Assembly: GCA_020086605.1 (NCBI GenBank)
Contig: JACBWW010000020.1
Location: 12,770,898 to 12,834,897, forward strand
Direction: 5' to 3'
Origin: Lanius collurio
Taxonomy: Eukaryota > Chordata > Aves > Passeriformes > Laniidae
DNA: 64,000 nucleotides
A program made the position numbers and the translations under genes. The number at the start of each line of letters is the position of its first letter. Position 1 is the stretch's first letter. Below the pieces are notes generated by a model. The model was not told the DNA's origin, ran no database searches, and saw nothing but the letters and a program-made list of their open reading frames with translations. Positions 39,058 to 47,262 of the stretch are shown here, piece by piece.

Positions 39058-39063
39058 AGGATA
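39058..39063. repeat. Target-site duplication, left copy (AGGATA)
   Basis: AGGATA immediately precedes the LTR start TGTAGGG and is found again right after the LTR at 39,707-39,712. Confidence 0.8.
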
Positions 39064-39069
39064 TGTAGG

Positions 39070-39173
39070 GTCTGACAAGCCCCTGTCCTGGCAGGAAGCC
39101 CTTGTTTAGATAAAGAGAACTGCAGCATCTCCAGACGTGGTGTCTGACAAGCCCCTGCCCTGGCAGGGAGGCC
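39070..39173 (+). repeat. U3 direct repeat pair in the LTR
   Basis: Unit 1 (39,070-39,100) and unit 2 (39,142-39,173) both read gtctgacaagcccctg(t/c) followed by cctggcagg. They lie 72 bases apart, start to start. The same pair is kept in the sister LTR at 11 kb. Repeated U3 segments often act as enhancers in retroviruses, so this is an inferred enhancer duplication. Confidence 0.6.
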
Positions 39174-39340
39174 TGGAGATAAGGAGGTCACACAATCCCC
39201 CTGCAGGCCCCTCTTGGGGAAACAACGAGCCTTTTGGGTTACGGCGAGAAAAGACAGACCCAAGATCCTCTAGGAAACTGTATGTAAAATACCCTAGTAC
39301 CCATTGGTTTCTTACCCCTGCACGCCCACCTCTGTACCCC

Positions 39341-39348
39341 CATAAAAG
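39341..39348 (+). promoter_or_regulatory. LTR TATA-like box CATAAAAG
   Basis: Lies about 65-70 bases upstream of AATAAA and downstream of an inverted CCAAT box, as in retroviral U3 promoters. Confidence 0.65.
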
Positions 39349-39412
39349 AGACCCCTCTGCCCTGAGTCGGCGGAGGATCCATCTCTGGTCACCCCTTTGC
39401 GGAAGATGGAAG

Positions 39413-39418
39413 AATAAA
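39413..39418 (+). terminator. LTR polyadenylation signal AATAAA
   Basis: Canonical AATAAA, conserved in the sister copy. Confidence 0.75.
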
Positions 39419-39706
39419 GCTGCTTCTGCGGAACCACCAGCCGAGTTCTCTCCTCTCTCTGTCTGGGCCTGGCCAGGGGAGTTTGCCTTGCAGAGCAGAG
39501 CTGAAATCACTGCTGAATCACTGAGAGCTGATGGCTGCTGAGCCAGGCACCTCTGCAGGCACCACTGGCCGAGGGCTGAGAGAAGCCACGACCCCCTGGG
39601 AGACGGTTCCTCACGGATCTGTGGGTCTGCTACGGCTTCTTGGGTCTGAGCCTCAGACCCCGACCAGCCTCGGCTAGGAGAACACCCCCCGAGCATTAAA
39701 AACTTT

Positions 39707-39712
39707 AGGATA
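39707..39712. repeat. Target-site duplication, right copy (AGGATA)
   Basis: Right-hand partner of the duplication at 39,058-39,063. Confidence 0.8.
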
Positions 39713-40925
39713 AATCTTACTTTCCTTTATGCTGAAATCTGAGATGGCACTGGTGTTTTCAGGAGGGGAGCTTACATTTCTACATCTTTCCACTTCCAGA
39801 AGAAAACTATTTTGTCTTACTTAAGTAGGGAGCAGAGAATCCCAGATGTGTCTGAAGCTATGTGATTAGTCAGTAGCTGATGTGCAATACCATGAGAGGA
39901 AAATCTGTGGAGGGGTTAAAAAGTAAAAAATAACTTGGGAAGGAGGGGTAGGAGGGGGGATGGGCATAAAATATGATATTTTATTTCATTCCATTAATGG
40001 TTTGAAAAATAAGTGTGATTTAATGCAACCTTAAATTACTTCATTTTAAAAGGCTTAAAATATATAATTTCTAAAAGAGTTATTTTATTTAGTTAGTTAT
40101 TTTAACAATTTAAAAAGTATTTTTTATGGCTGTTCACTGAATTCAGTAAAACATTCTCAGTATTTTCAAATCAGTCAAATCAGAACTGCATTTGGGTCTT
40201 ACTACATAAATCTGAAAAAAATCACATGAAGCTGTAAAAAGAAATCCAATTTTTTGGGGGGATTAAAAAGCAGAAGTGTTTTATTTTTGTGGATATCATC
40301 AAGTTTTATACTCCTTTATTGTTCTTACATCAAAGGACTAAAAGATTTCATTTTATTATGTTTTGGTAGACCTTTCATATCCCTCTTTACTTTTCACTTT
40401 ACAAATTGAACCCCCAATCATCTCTGAGTTATTTCAGAATATTTCTGGAAGTTGTGACAATGAAATTACTAGGAATTTTTTAATCAATACAATTGAATAT
40501 ATTTTGCCTTTTAATCAGTCATTCATTTCCTAGATTACTTGCTCGGCTTAGGTATTCAGCAAGCATTTTTAAGAGAAACAATTGTTTCCTAAAGTTTCAA
40601 TACCCTGTTCCATCTGCTATGGATGGAAAAACTCAAGAACATGATTTCTGAGACCACCCAAAAAGTCATGGAGAAAAAGAAAAGGAAGACTAGAATTGTG
40701 AACCTTCTTGTTGTTTTTGTATTGTGAGCTTTATTTGTACAGCTCAGAATCCAGCCATCTGAGGAGTTTACTGTGCTGTCATGAAAAAAATATTTGTACC
40801 ACAGCGCAATATGTTTCCATGTTCCTAAGCAAAGTTTAAGGCTATATTTCTTCCTCTGTGGATTTAATGGTCTGCCAGAAGTGTAAGGATACAACTTCAA
40901 AAAAAAAAAAGTTTATGCATTTAGT
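39713..40925. other. Unique AT-rich sequence, no gene seen
   Basis: Strongly AT-rich, for example 39,960-40,140, with no recognisable element. Confidence 0.55.
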
Positions 40926-41072
40926 TGACCCTGAGATGAGCTCAGTTGGTTTGAGCAGGGTGCTGATAACACCAAGGTTGTGGGCCCTATCTCAGTATGA
41001 GCCATTCAGTTAAGAGTTGGACTTGATGATCCTTGTGGGTCCCTTTCAACTCAGAATATTTTATTATCTTAG
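40926..41072 (+). repeat. tRNA-Ile-derived SINE with CR1-type tail (TguSINE1-like)
   Basis: The head, 'gatgagctcagttggtttgagcagggtgctgataacaccaaggttgtgggccctatctcagtatgagcca', follows cytosolic tRNA-Ile: A box GCTCAGTTGGT, anticodon arm GGTGCT-GAT-AACACC (ancestral AAT), and a decayed B box. The tail, 'gagttggacttgatgatccttgtgggtccctttcaactcagaatattttattatct', is the CR1 3' end, so mobilisation by CR1 machinery is implied. This head-tail combination is the songbird SINE known as TguSINE1. The acceptor stem does not pair and the B box is mutated, so it is not a functional tRNA gene. It is the best taxonomic marker in the window. Confidence 0.88.
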
Positions 41073-43696
41073 TGCCATATTTTAGCTTTTGGTACACATT
41101 TGTTTCAACTCTCTTTTGTTTTAAGTCAATGTACTAAACATTTTTTCTGCACAGGTTACAAATGAACAGCTGGTTAAATGATGTATTTAATTACCTTCAG
41201 TAGAATTGTCGTCTTTCCTATTATCTGGTCCCAAGTGACACTGGACATTTTAGTCTACTGAAGAGTTCCCTGTCTTTATCAAGCCAGACTCCAGGCACGC
41301 TTTTCAGCAGAGAATAATTAAAAAGGGAGGACTCCCTGCAAAGGAACCACAATTTATCAGTATAAAACCTACAGTAAATTAAAACAGTTTTCTCTGAGTC
41401 ATTTTAGCTATCAGAGGAGCTTCCACAACATTTTGTCATGCTAAGATACGTTCCTAATTAATCATTGCATGCACATGCACATGCCCCTGCACTTGATCAA
41501 ATAAATAGTTCTCGACAGCTACATCCTCATGCACCCTTTGCTCCCCAAACTTATAAGCCTTTCACAGGATGTTTAGACAGGAGGAAAGAGTGCAGGACAC
41601 CAGCACAACAGTGCTTACTAGAGTCTGGGGGCAATTTGATTCTGCTTTTCAAAATATTTCTCATATCCACTGCTTTGTACTACAGTTATGACAGAAAAGG
41701 AGAAAGCCCAGCAAAAAGAAGGAAATAAGACAGGGGTGACTGCAATTACAGGTAGTAAAAAAACCCAGGTGATAGTTGCATCCCATTCTTCTCCAGGGAA
41801 AGAAGGCAGTATGAAGAGTGACCCTGCCCTTTTGGAGACTTTGAACTTTCTGTAACTTTACAGGTGTTAGAGGAAATCTAGATGAGTAGAAACTCTTCCA
41901 GTCTCAGTCCCAATCAGGTTGTTTGGCCAGTGGAGATTTTCTTTAGAAGAGGAAGAGATACACTCAACATAGATATGAATAGGACAAGAGCTGTATGCTA
42001 CACCAATTTTGGATTATATTCTTTTGCAATGAATCCGCAGGAAATTCTTTGAGGCCTTGAACCACAAAGTACACTCTTTGTACTCTAAGTACACTCTAAA
42101 GACCTCTGCTCTTTAGTTGGGAAGTGCCTCTTCACTGATGCAGAATCAAACACTGGGTGTCTGGGCAGTCACCTTCCCCACCACCCTCCCCCCCCAAAAA
42201 AGCTGCTTTTCCTGCAATGTACAGCCTGAAACTGAGCCCTACTTGTGCCTGCAGTTCTCCCTTACATCTGCAGATCACAGTTGCACTGCAAAATTCAGGT
42301 CCACAATTGCTTCTTCTAAGGATAAGCTTCTGCTCAAGGGCCATAAACTCTGTGTGTTGAAATATTTCTGTGGCCTGATCTCTATCATCTAGCATATGAG
42401 AGATCAGCTGTACTATAACCCAATGGCACTAATTGTATGGTGAGCCTTTTCTGTTGATTTTGTCTTATTCTGTATCTGCAGATACAAAATTAATCTGCTT
42501 TGCACTATATGTGTCCTGATGGCTGCAGTGCTGGCTGGTATCTCGAGTGGGGACCTGGAGGCCAGGGACAACAGGCACAGGACAAGCATCCTGGGCAAGT
42601 GATGCAGATATGGAAAGTGTAGCCAGTAGTTACAGAATAAGAATAAAATCATGTGTAATTCAGTTTCTATACATAGCAGTGTGCAGGGACAATGGCTCTC
42701 TTTTTGGGACATACGTATCACCTGCAGAAATGAGCTACAGGGGATGGGGAGCACAGGTTGGGCAAGAGACAGGAGCATTGCCAGAGTTACAGTTCTGGTC
42801 CCTGCCATCTGGTATGCCTCCACTTGGTCTCAGTGCAAGAGTGCATCCATGCCCTTCCATCAGCATTGGTACCCTTACAGCAACTGGGTCCAAAGAGGCG
42901 CCTCCCCAAACTTCAGGAACTTAAGCAAGACCAAGCACCAGCTTGAGCAGTAAATTTCCAAAGCTCATCAAGAGCCCATCAGTTCACACAACTTTTAATA
43001 CAAACATTGCTCTGTAGAACTGAATCAAGCAAAGACATAATTTTCTCTCATTTGTGACTTCTAAAATGTCATGTAAGTTTGAAAAAGCTATTTTAAGTTC
43101 TGGCAAATTAAGAACACAATCAATCACAGAAAATCAGTCTGGAAGCTTTGTTATGACAAAATGCTTTTGGCTAATGAAAATATTTCAGCTAGAGTCTGAC
43201 TCCCTTAAACATTTTGAATACTTTAGATTAAAGTGAATTCTGAAGTAAAATAATGGTGAATCAAAGGTACTGAAAAACAAATCAAAGGGACAATTTAGTT
43301 TTTAACAAAGTACTTTATTAAACATTTCTATATTACACAAATGTTCTGCAAAATTTCTATGCGTTTGTGAATTGATTCATGGTTGCTACAGCAGCTTTCT
43401 CCACTTAAACAGAGCTTTTTTCTTCATTTTCATTCATTCAGTCACTGAGAGTTAAAACTACAGATAATGAACCAGGAAAGTCTGAGAACATGACTATTGA
43501 AAGATTGAAAAAATAGTTTTGGATAACCTTGTGTTTTCTTTCCTTTCTTCTACTTTGTTCCACAGGAAAAGGCTTTTGTGAGAGCAACTCTCAGCTGTTC
43601 TGGTTCAGGGGAGTTTGATGATTATTTTTGGTTTCAGTTTGCTAAGCATTAGGACTCCTCTCGTATTATTCTATTCTGAAATGATTTGAACAACGT
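41073..43696. other. Unique sequence, no gene seen
   Basis: Open frames on both strands around 42,117-42,950 overlap in several phases and carry no motif. The left flank of the LTR element (43,690-43,696) reads 'gaacaacgt'. No repeat family recognised apart from short simple repeats. Confidence 0.45.
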
Positions 43697-43787
43697 TGTA
43701 GTGAGGGGAATCCTTACAACAAGTATAAGACAGCAATGAACTTGGAAGGAAAGATGAAGTGATATTTTTGTAGATATTCAGAGATGA

Positions 43788-43793
43788 TTTATT
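43788..43793 (-). terminator. 3' LTR polyadenylation signal AATAAA
   Basis: AATAAA on the minus strand in the context GGAGGAATAAATCATCTCTG. It is the signal expected to end the element's transcript. Confidence 0.75.
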
Positions 43794-43847
43794 CCTCCAG
43801 CCGCATGGCTGGAGTTCCCAGGCAGACCCAGTCATGGGACCCTCTCT

Positions 43848-43855
43848 CTTTTATG
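43848..43855 (-). promoter_or_regulatory. 3' LTR TATA-like box
   Basis: CATAAAAG on the minus strand. Only the 3' LTR keeps it. The 5' copy is lost, so the element can no longer be transcribed from its own 5' end. Confidence 0.65.
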
Positions 43856-43978
43856 GGCCCCAGGCCCAACAAATCAGGAACAGGTATGGGGCACACGTGA
43901 CATGGGAGTGGGGACAGGGACAGACCCGTGCCCTGCAGGGTCCCTCCCCTGGGGATTTCAGGGAGAGGCACCTCCACA

Positions 43979-43998
43979 ATTCACCCTTTCTTATTAAA
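43979..43998 (-). other. Putative polypurine tract
   Basis: The minus strand reads TAAGAAAGGGTGAAT just before the LTR start. The A/G-rich core lies where plus-strand DNA synthesis would be primed. The tract is short and interrupted near the LTR, so the call is tentative. Confidence 0.45.
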
Positions 43999-44194
43999 TA
44001 AAATACCATTGGAAACAGTTGGATAAACAACAAAACAATTTCAAAGGCAAGGAAGCCACTATCTTGAGTCCCCAAATGTCCAAACAGATTCTCTTTGGAG
44101 CATCAGAAGGGAGACAGGACTTGAGCACACTCCAGATGGAAACTGAGGAAGGGATTTTCCTTTTTGTACCTGTCGGAATCTTAGAAAATGACAG

Positions 44195-44936
44195 TTAATT
44201 TCTTCCCTCCCTCCTTCTCATCCCCCCCATCGGCATTGCAAAGGGATTAATGGCAAATGGAAAAGTATGGTTTTGTGAGGAGAACCAGAAAGGGAGATTT
44301 GGGCTGGGCATATATGGGGGATAAAGGGGCATGGGATAAAAGGGGAAGGTGGGATAGGAGAAAGGATAGGGATTATGGGGATATTGTCCAGCATATCTAC
44401 TGCCTTGGACAGGGACACCCCCAGGGCCTGTAACACAGGAGGCCTGTGGGCCCTTCCATCCTTGCACAGTTTTAAATTCAACTCTTTCTCCTTCTTCTGA
44501 GCTTGGAACAACACCTTTGGGGTTCTTTTTTACAATAGCAGATTTATGGACAAAAATACTTTCTCCAGTATCCTTTTTCAACAAGAAACTGTAATTTTTC
44601 TTTACATTATACCATTTTACATTTCCAAAACCCTAGCTGCGATAACTTTTTATTTTTCCTAGTTCGTTTGTTCTTGCTTTCACTTTTGGTTTTTCTCGCT
44701 CTCTTGCCAGAGCTGCCGCAGCCGGGACCGCTGGGGCTGGTGCCACCAGCGCGTTCCTGTCGCGGGGTCTGGACTCCTCGGGATCGCATGTGGGGCCGCG
44801 CAGGTCCAGTCTGGCTGTGCTGCTGCACTCCACCACTGTCGGCTGCTCCGCCTTTGGCCACCTCTGCTCCACTGCTTGGCGCTGTGCTCGCTTCCCCACT
44901 GAAGCTCCGTGTGACTGCTCCATGCTTTCCGGGCAT
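44195..44936 (-). pseudogene. Captured Y-box (YBX-type) cold-shock domain protein, broken
   Basis: The minus-strand frame to the stop at 44,195 contains a cold-shock domain. Visible are V-K-W-Y-N-V, then DTGESIFVHKSAI (RNP2-like, about 44,535-44,560), a G-E-x-V-E-F strand, and the Y-box hallmark VTGPGGVPVQGSRYA (about 44,390-44,433). YBX proteins use this domain to bind single-stranded RNA and DNA. An ATG at 44,936 opens an Ala/Pro/Gly/Arg-rich N-terminal part ending in a basic cluster, as YBX proteins have before the domain. The RNP1 glycine is replaced (NYSFL instead of NGYGF). Two single-base frameshifts break the frame, near 44,647-44,652 (A-run) and near 44,625. The C-terminal tail is not the basic/acidic YBX tail but a Pro/Tyr/Phe-rich stretch (about 44,230-44,390) of unknown origin. 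There are no introns. It lies between retroviral ends on the same strand. I am confident of the domain family, not of which YBX gene was the parent. Confidence 0.83.
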
Positions 44937-45253
44937 TCGTGCAGCTGCACGGCCACGCCCTGTGAGGCCGTGTTCGCGTGTGCGTGGCTTCGTATCGCCG
45001 GCACTGCCGCTGCTGCTGCTGCTGTCGGCTGTGTGGCCGTTGGCTAGTGTGGTTCCCCTCTCACCCCCACGCCGCTCCGGCTCTGCTCAGCATGGCTCAC
45101 TGTGGTTGCCATAGCGACTGCCACAATCACCTCTGCCTTTCTCGGCTCAGGGCTCGGCGCAGGGCGGCCATCACCAGGTCGCGCCTCTGCTGCTGCCACT
45201 CTCATTGCCGCCCTCATCGCTGTCCTTGCCGCTTGCACCTCTGCTCTCATGGC
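44937..45253 (-). other. GC-rich Ala/Arg-coding low-complexity segment within the element
   Basis: GC- and GCN-rich sequence with (GCA/GCT)n runs, for example around 45,005-45,030. On the minus strand a 69-codon frame from an ATG (45,250 to 45,044) is Ala/Arg-rich. Whether it was a separate frame, a 5' UTR of the captured mRNA, or part of its N-terminal coding region in another phase cannot be decided here. Its composition resembles the GC-rich 5' ends of YBX transcripts and differs from the AT-rich first frame of the element. Confidence 0.45.
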
Positions 45254-45930
45254 TCACTTTTTGCATTTTTCAGCAGCTATTTGTACTATCTGTCCTTCTT
45301 TATTCACTGTAAGGATACCTCGGAGACCCCTAGGAATGCACTCTCGCATCCAGCGTCTCCGTTGTCGCTCTCTCGCCCGCTGTCGCTCGGGAGTGCACTC
45401 CGATACAGGGATGGGGTCTGCTCTATGGTTTGTGCTTTTAGGGGGGCTGGGCGCCTCCACCGCAGGCACCTCAGCCACAGGCACCTCTGTGTTACTGGGA
45501 CTGAGTATGTGCTTTATGAGAGCATCTTCAATTGCAAAAGATGCTAGGATCAATTTTACTACCATTCTACTTCTTGACTGGATCATCATCAACTCATCGA
45601 TTTCTTTACAAAAATTGTCCCCTCTAGTCACAGGAAAACCAGCATCAAAAATTAGGTCCGAGTGACATAAAAGAAATTTTTGAAAAGCCAGTTAAAGAAG
45701 TGTTCTAAATGTCCTGGGTCCAGTTTTGCATTTTGTTGCACTAGAATTTCTTTCACTTCCAAGTACATTTTTCTCTGTGGCTCAGATAGCCACAACTCCT
45801 CTGATTTCTCCATCTGGTCAGAAAGTACAGCCAAACCCAAGACAATAAGAAAGTTCAATTGCTCGCAACTCACATCGGTGTACTCTGGACCTTTAGAAAT
45901 TGTTTTCAGGGATCGAATGTCCACACAGCT
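45254..45930 (-). pseudogene. Unrecognised reading frame in gag position of the LTR element, frameshifted
   Basis: The first frame begins just inside the 5' LTR/PBS without a visible ATG and runs to a stop at 45,652. It is rich in Leu and Glu and looks helical. A second phase stays open from about 45,665 to a stop at 45,254, so one frameshift around 45,655-45,670 splits what was probably one protein of over 200 residues. The C-terminal half has a Pro/Val-rich linker followed by a strongly basic cluster (R-rich, around 45,340-45,390). I see no zinc knuckle (CCHC), no major-homology-region motif and no late-domain motif that I would trust. Position and basic region suggest a Gag matrix-like or RNA-binding role. 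That is inference, and the family is not recognised. Confidence 0.5.
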
Positions 45931-45936
45931 CCACCA
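45919..45936 (-). other. Primer-binding site-like sequence (tRNA-Ala-like)
   Basis: On the minus strand TGGTGGAGCTGTGTGGAC begins six bases after the 5' LTR end. Its first eight bases complement the ...CTCCACCA 3' end typical of tRNA-Ala. After that the match is poor, either from decay or because another tRNA was used. Its position right after the LTR is correct for a PBS. Confidence 0.5.
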
Positions 45937-45941
45937 TTTGT

Positions 45942-46052
45942 TGTAATGGGGAATCCTTACAACAAGTATGAGACAGCGATGAACAATGGAAGGAAAGACG
46001 AAGCGATATTTCTGTAGATGTTCAGGAATGATTTATTCCTCCAGCCACATGG
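45942..46052 (-). mobile_element. Partial 5' LTR (R-U5 part only)
   Basis: On the minus strand it begins ...CCATGTGGCTGGAGGAATAAATCATTCC and ends ...GGATTCCCCATTACA. It matches the last ~110 bases of the 3' LTR. Upstream similarity stops abruptly at 46,052, so U3, the TATA box and the start of R are missing. AATAAA is kept (46,032-46,037). The cause is a deletion or a truncated insertion. Confidence 0.82.
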
Positions 46053-47174
46053 GAACAAGTCAAAGTGATTTTCATAACACTGAATTTGGGACTGAAATTA
46101 TGTGACTTGTAATAATGTCAACCTTTTCTTAAACTGAAGGTGTCTTTCAGAACCATAATGGAAACAAGCAGTATCTCAAAAGAATGGATCAATGGATCCC
46201 TATGGGCATGATTCTGATTTCACAGATAACAATGGAAATCAGAGGCAGGAAAAACATTGGTGATATTAGTGTTAAATAACTGTAAGTAAAAGCAAAACTA
46301 ATTTCTATATTTTCAGATTAACAAATATGCACATTAAGAATTTTCTTCCTTTAGGAGTACTATCTTACTTTAGCAGTAGTCATCTTACTTTAAATGTAGC
46401 AAGACTGATTACAGAGGAAGGTCAGGAGCTGGAATTTTACAGTTATTTTTGTATTTTATGCAAATTTTCTTTCTAGCAGTTGCTGTTTGGTATCTACTTG
46501 ATTTGTTAAAAGCAAACAGAGAAAAATAATTAAATACCTAATAATGATTCAGAAGTTGAATAAAAACAAAATACAAATTTGCTAAAGCTAAACAGGAGGG
46601 GGGGGAAAGCATATTAATATGTGCACAAAACATCAAGATGGAAAGAGCCGTTCTAAGCCATTACATTGCCCTCATAAAGAATCTCTGAACAGGCACACTT
46701 TACTGTTCATCTGGAGGGAAAAACCCCTGAACAGAGAAATTACAACTAAAAGTGTACCATTTTAAATACAGCAGGTGCATGCACAAAGTATGCAAAAATG
46801 TTCTATCTGCTGGGCCTGATGCCATTATTTCTTGTCTTCTAGGAACCAGTCCTTTCATTGAATCAGGATGACTGTGGGTTTTGTATACCTTCATTGATCA
46901 AATAAATTGAATAGAAACCACTCCACTAGAAGGTAAACATCATTTGAGTTAAGGGGTGTGCTAGCAAAAAGTAGGAGAAATCATCCCTACAACACAGTTC
47001 CAATTTTCTATCTTTTCCAGCAATGTTTCCCCAAATCAATATTATTAGCACATATTAATGAAGTGATTTTTTAAACAGTCTTATATCACATGATTTTTTT
47101 CAGAAATTGCTTAATATGACCTTGGCTTGGCTTGATTTGGTTTATTTCTGCTTCTGTGGGATTTTTGGAGGGTT

Positions 47175-47262
47175 GGTTTGTTTGTTTGTTTGTTTGATTT
47201 GGTTCAGGTGTTTTGTGGTTATTTTCTTTTTTGCTTTGGTTTTGGTTGGTTGGTTGGTTTTT
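47175..47262. repeat. (GTTT)n and (GGTT)n simple repeats
   Basis: About five GTTT units at 47,175-47,196 and four GGTT units at about 47,242-47,260, set in a T/G-rich stretch. Confidence 0.8.

Larger units (their letters stand above)
39064..39706 (+). mobile_element. Solo LTR (family A), plus strand
   Basis: A 643-bp LTR running from TGTAGGGTCTGAC to ...AAAAACTTT, flanked by AGGATA on both sides. U3 carries two copies of a ~31-bp unit (39,070-39,100 and 39,142-39,173), an inverted CCAAT box (CCATTGG at 39,301-39,307), a TATA-like CATAAAAG at 39,341-39,348 and AATAAA at 39,413-39,418. The copy at 11,191-11,834 is the same family in the opposite orientation. The U5 side is long and GC-rich. 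No gag, pol or env adjoins, so it is a solo LTR. The long frames on both strands inside it are not genes. Confidence 0.92.
43697..43978 (-). mobile_element. 3' LTR of the Y-box element (family B-like)
   Basis: 282 bp. On the minus strand it runs from TGTGGAGGTGCCTC at 43,978 to ...CCCTCACTACA at 43,697, with canonical TG...CA ends. A TATA-like CATAAAAG (43,848-43,855) is followed about 65 bases later by AATAAA (43,788-43,793). The last ~110 bases match the partial LTR at 45,942-46,052. It is related to the solo LTR at 29,198-29,492. The purine-rich AAGAAAGGG directly upstream (on the minus strand) is a plausible polypurine tract. Confidence 0.88.
43697..46052 (-). mobile_element. Non-autonomous endogenous retroviral element carrying a Y-box (cold-shock) coding segment
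   Basis: Read on the minus strand, the 2,356-bp element is: partial 5' LTR (46,052-45,942), primer-binding-site-like TGGTGGAG (from 45,936), a broken reading frame in the gag position (45,930-45,254), a GC-rich low-complexity stretch, a Y-box cold-shock domain frame (44,936-44,195), a short 3' part with a purine tract, and a complete 3' LTR (43,978-43,697). Nothing resembling protease, reverse transcriptase, integrase or a clear envelope is present. The two LTRs differ at about a dozen positions over ~110 comparable bases, so the insertion is old. The 5' LTR lacks U3 and most of R, and there is no clean target-site duplication. The host-like segment between retroviral ends has the architecture of a gene-transducing retrovirus, which is my inference. 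Confidence 0.85.

Noticed and set aside
39106..39696. 196-codon minus-strand and 134-codon plus-strand frames
   Set aside because: Both lie inside the solo LTR and come from its GC-rich U5. An LTR of this kind does not encode protein.
40926..41001. Functional tRNA-Ile gene
   Set aside because: The anticodon reads GAT, the acceptor stem does not pair, the B box is mutated, and a CR1 tail follows directly. It is a SINE.
44668..45665. Long plus-strand frames (148, 189 and 187 codons)
   Set aside because: They are antisense shadows of the GC-rich Y-box N-terminal and gag-position segments. They are Ser/Cys/Leu-rich with no motif.
43697..46052. Complete provirus with gag-pro-pol-env
   Set aside because: The internal region is only about 2 kb and shows no protease, reverse transcriptase, integrase or clear envelope motif.
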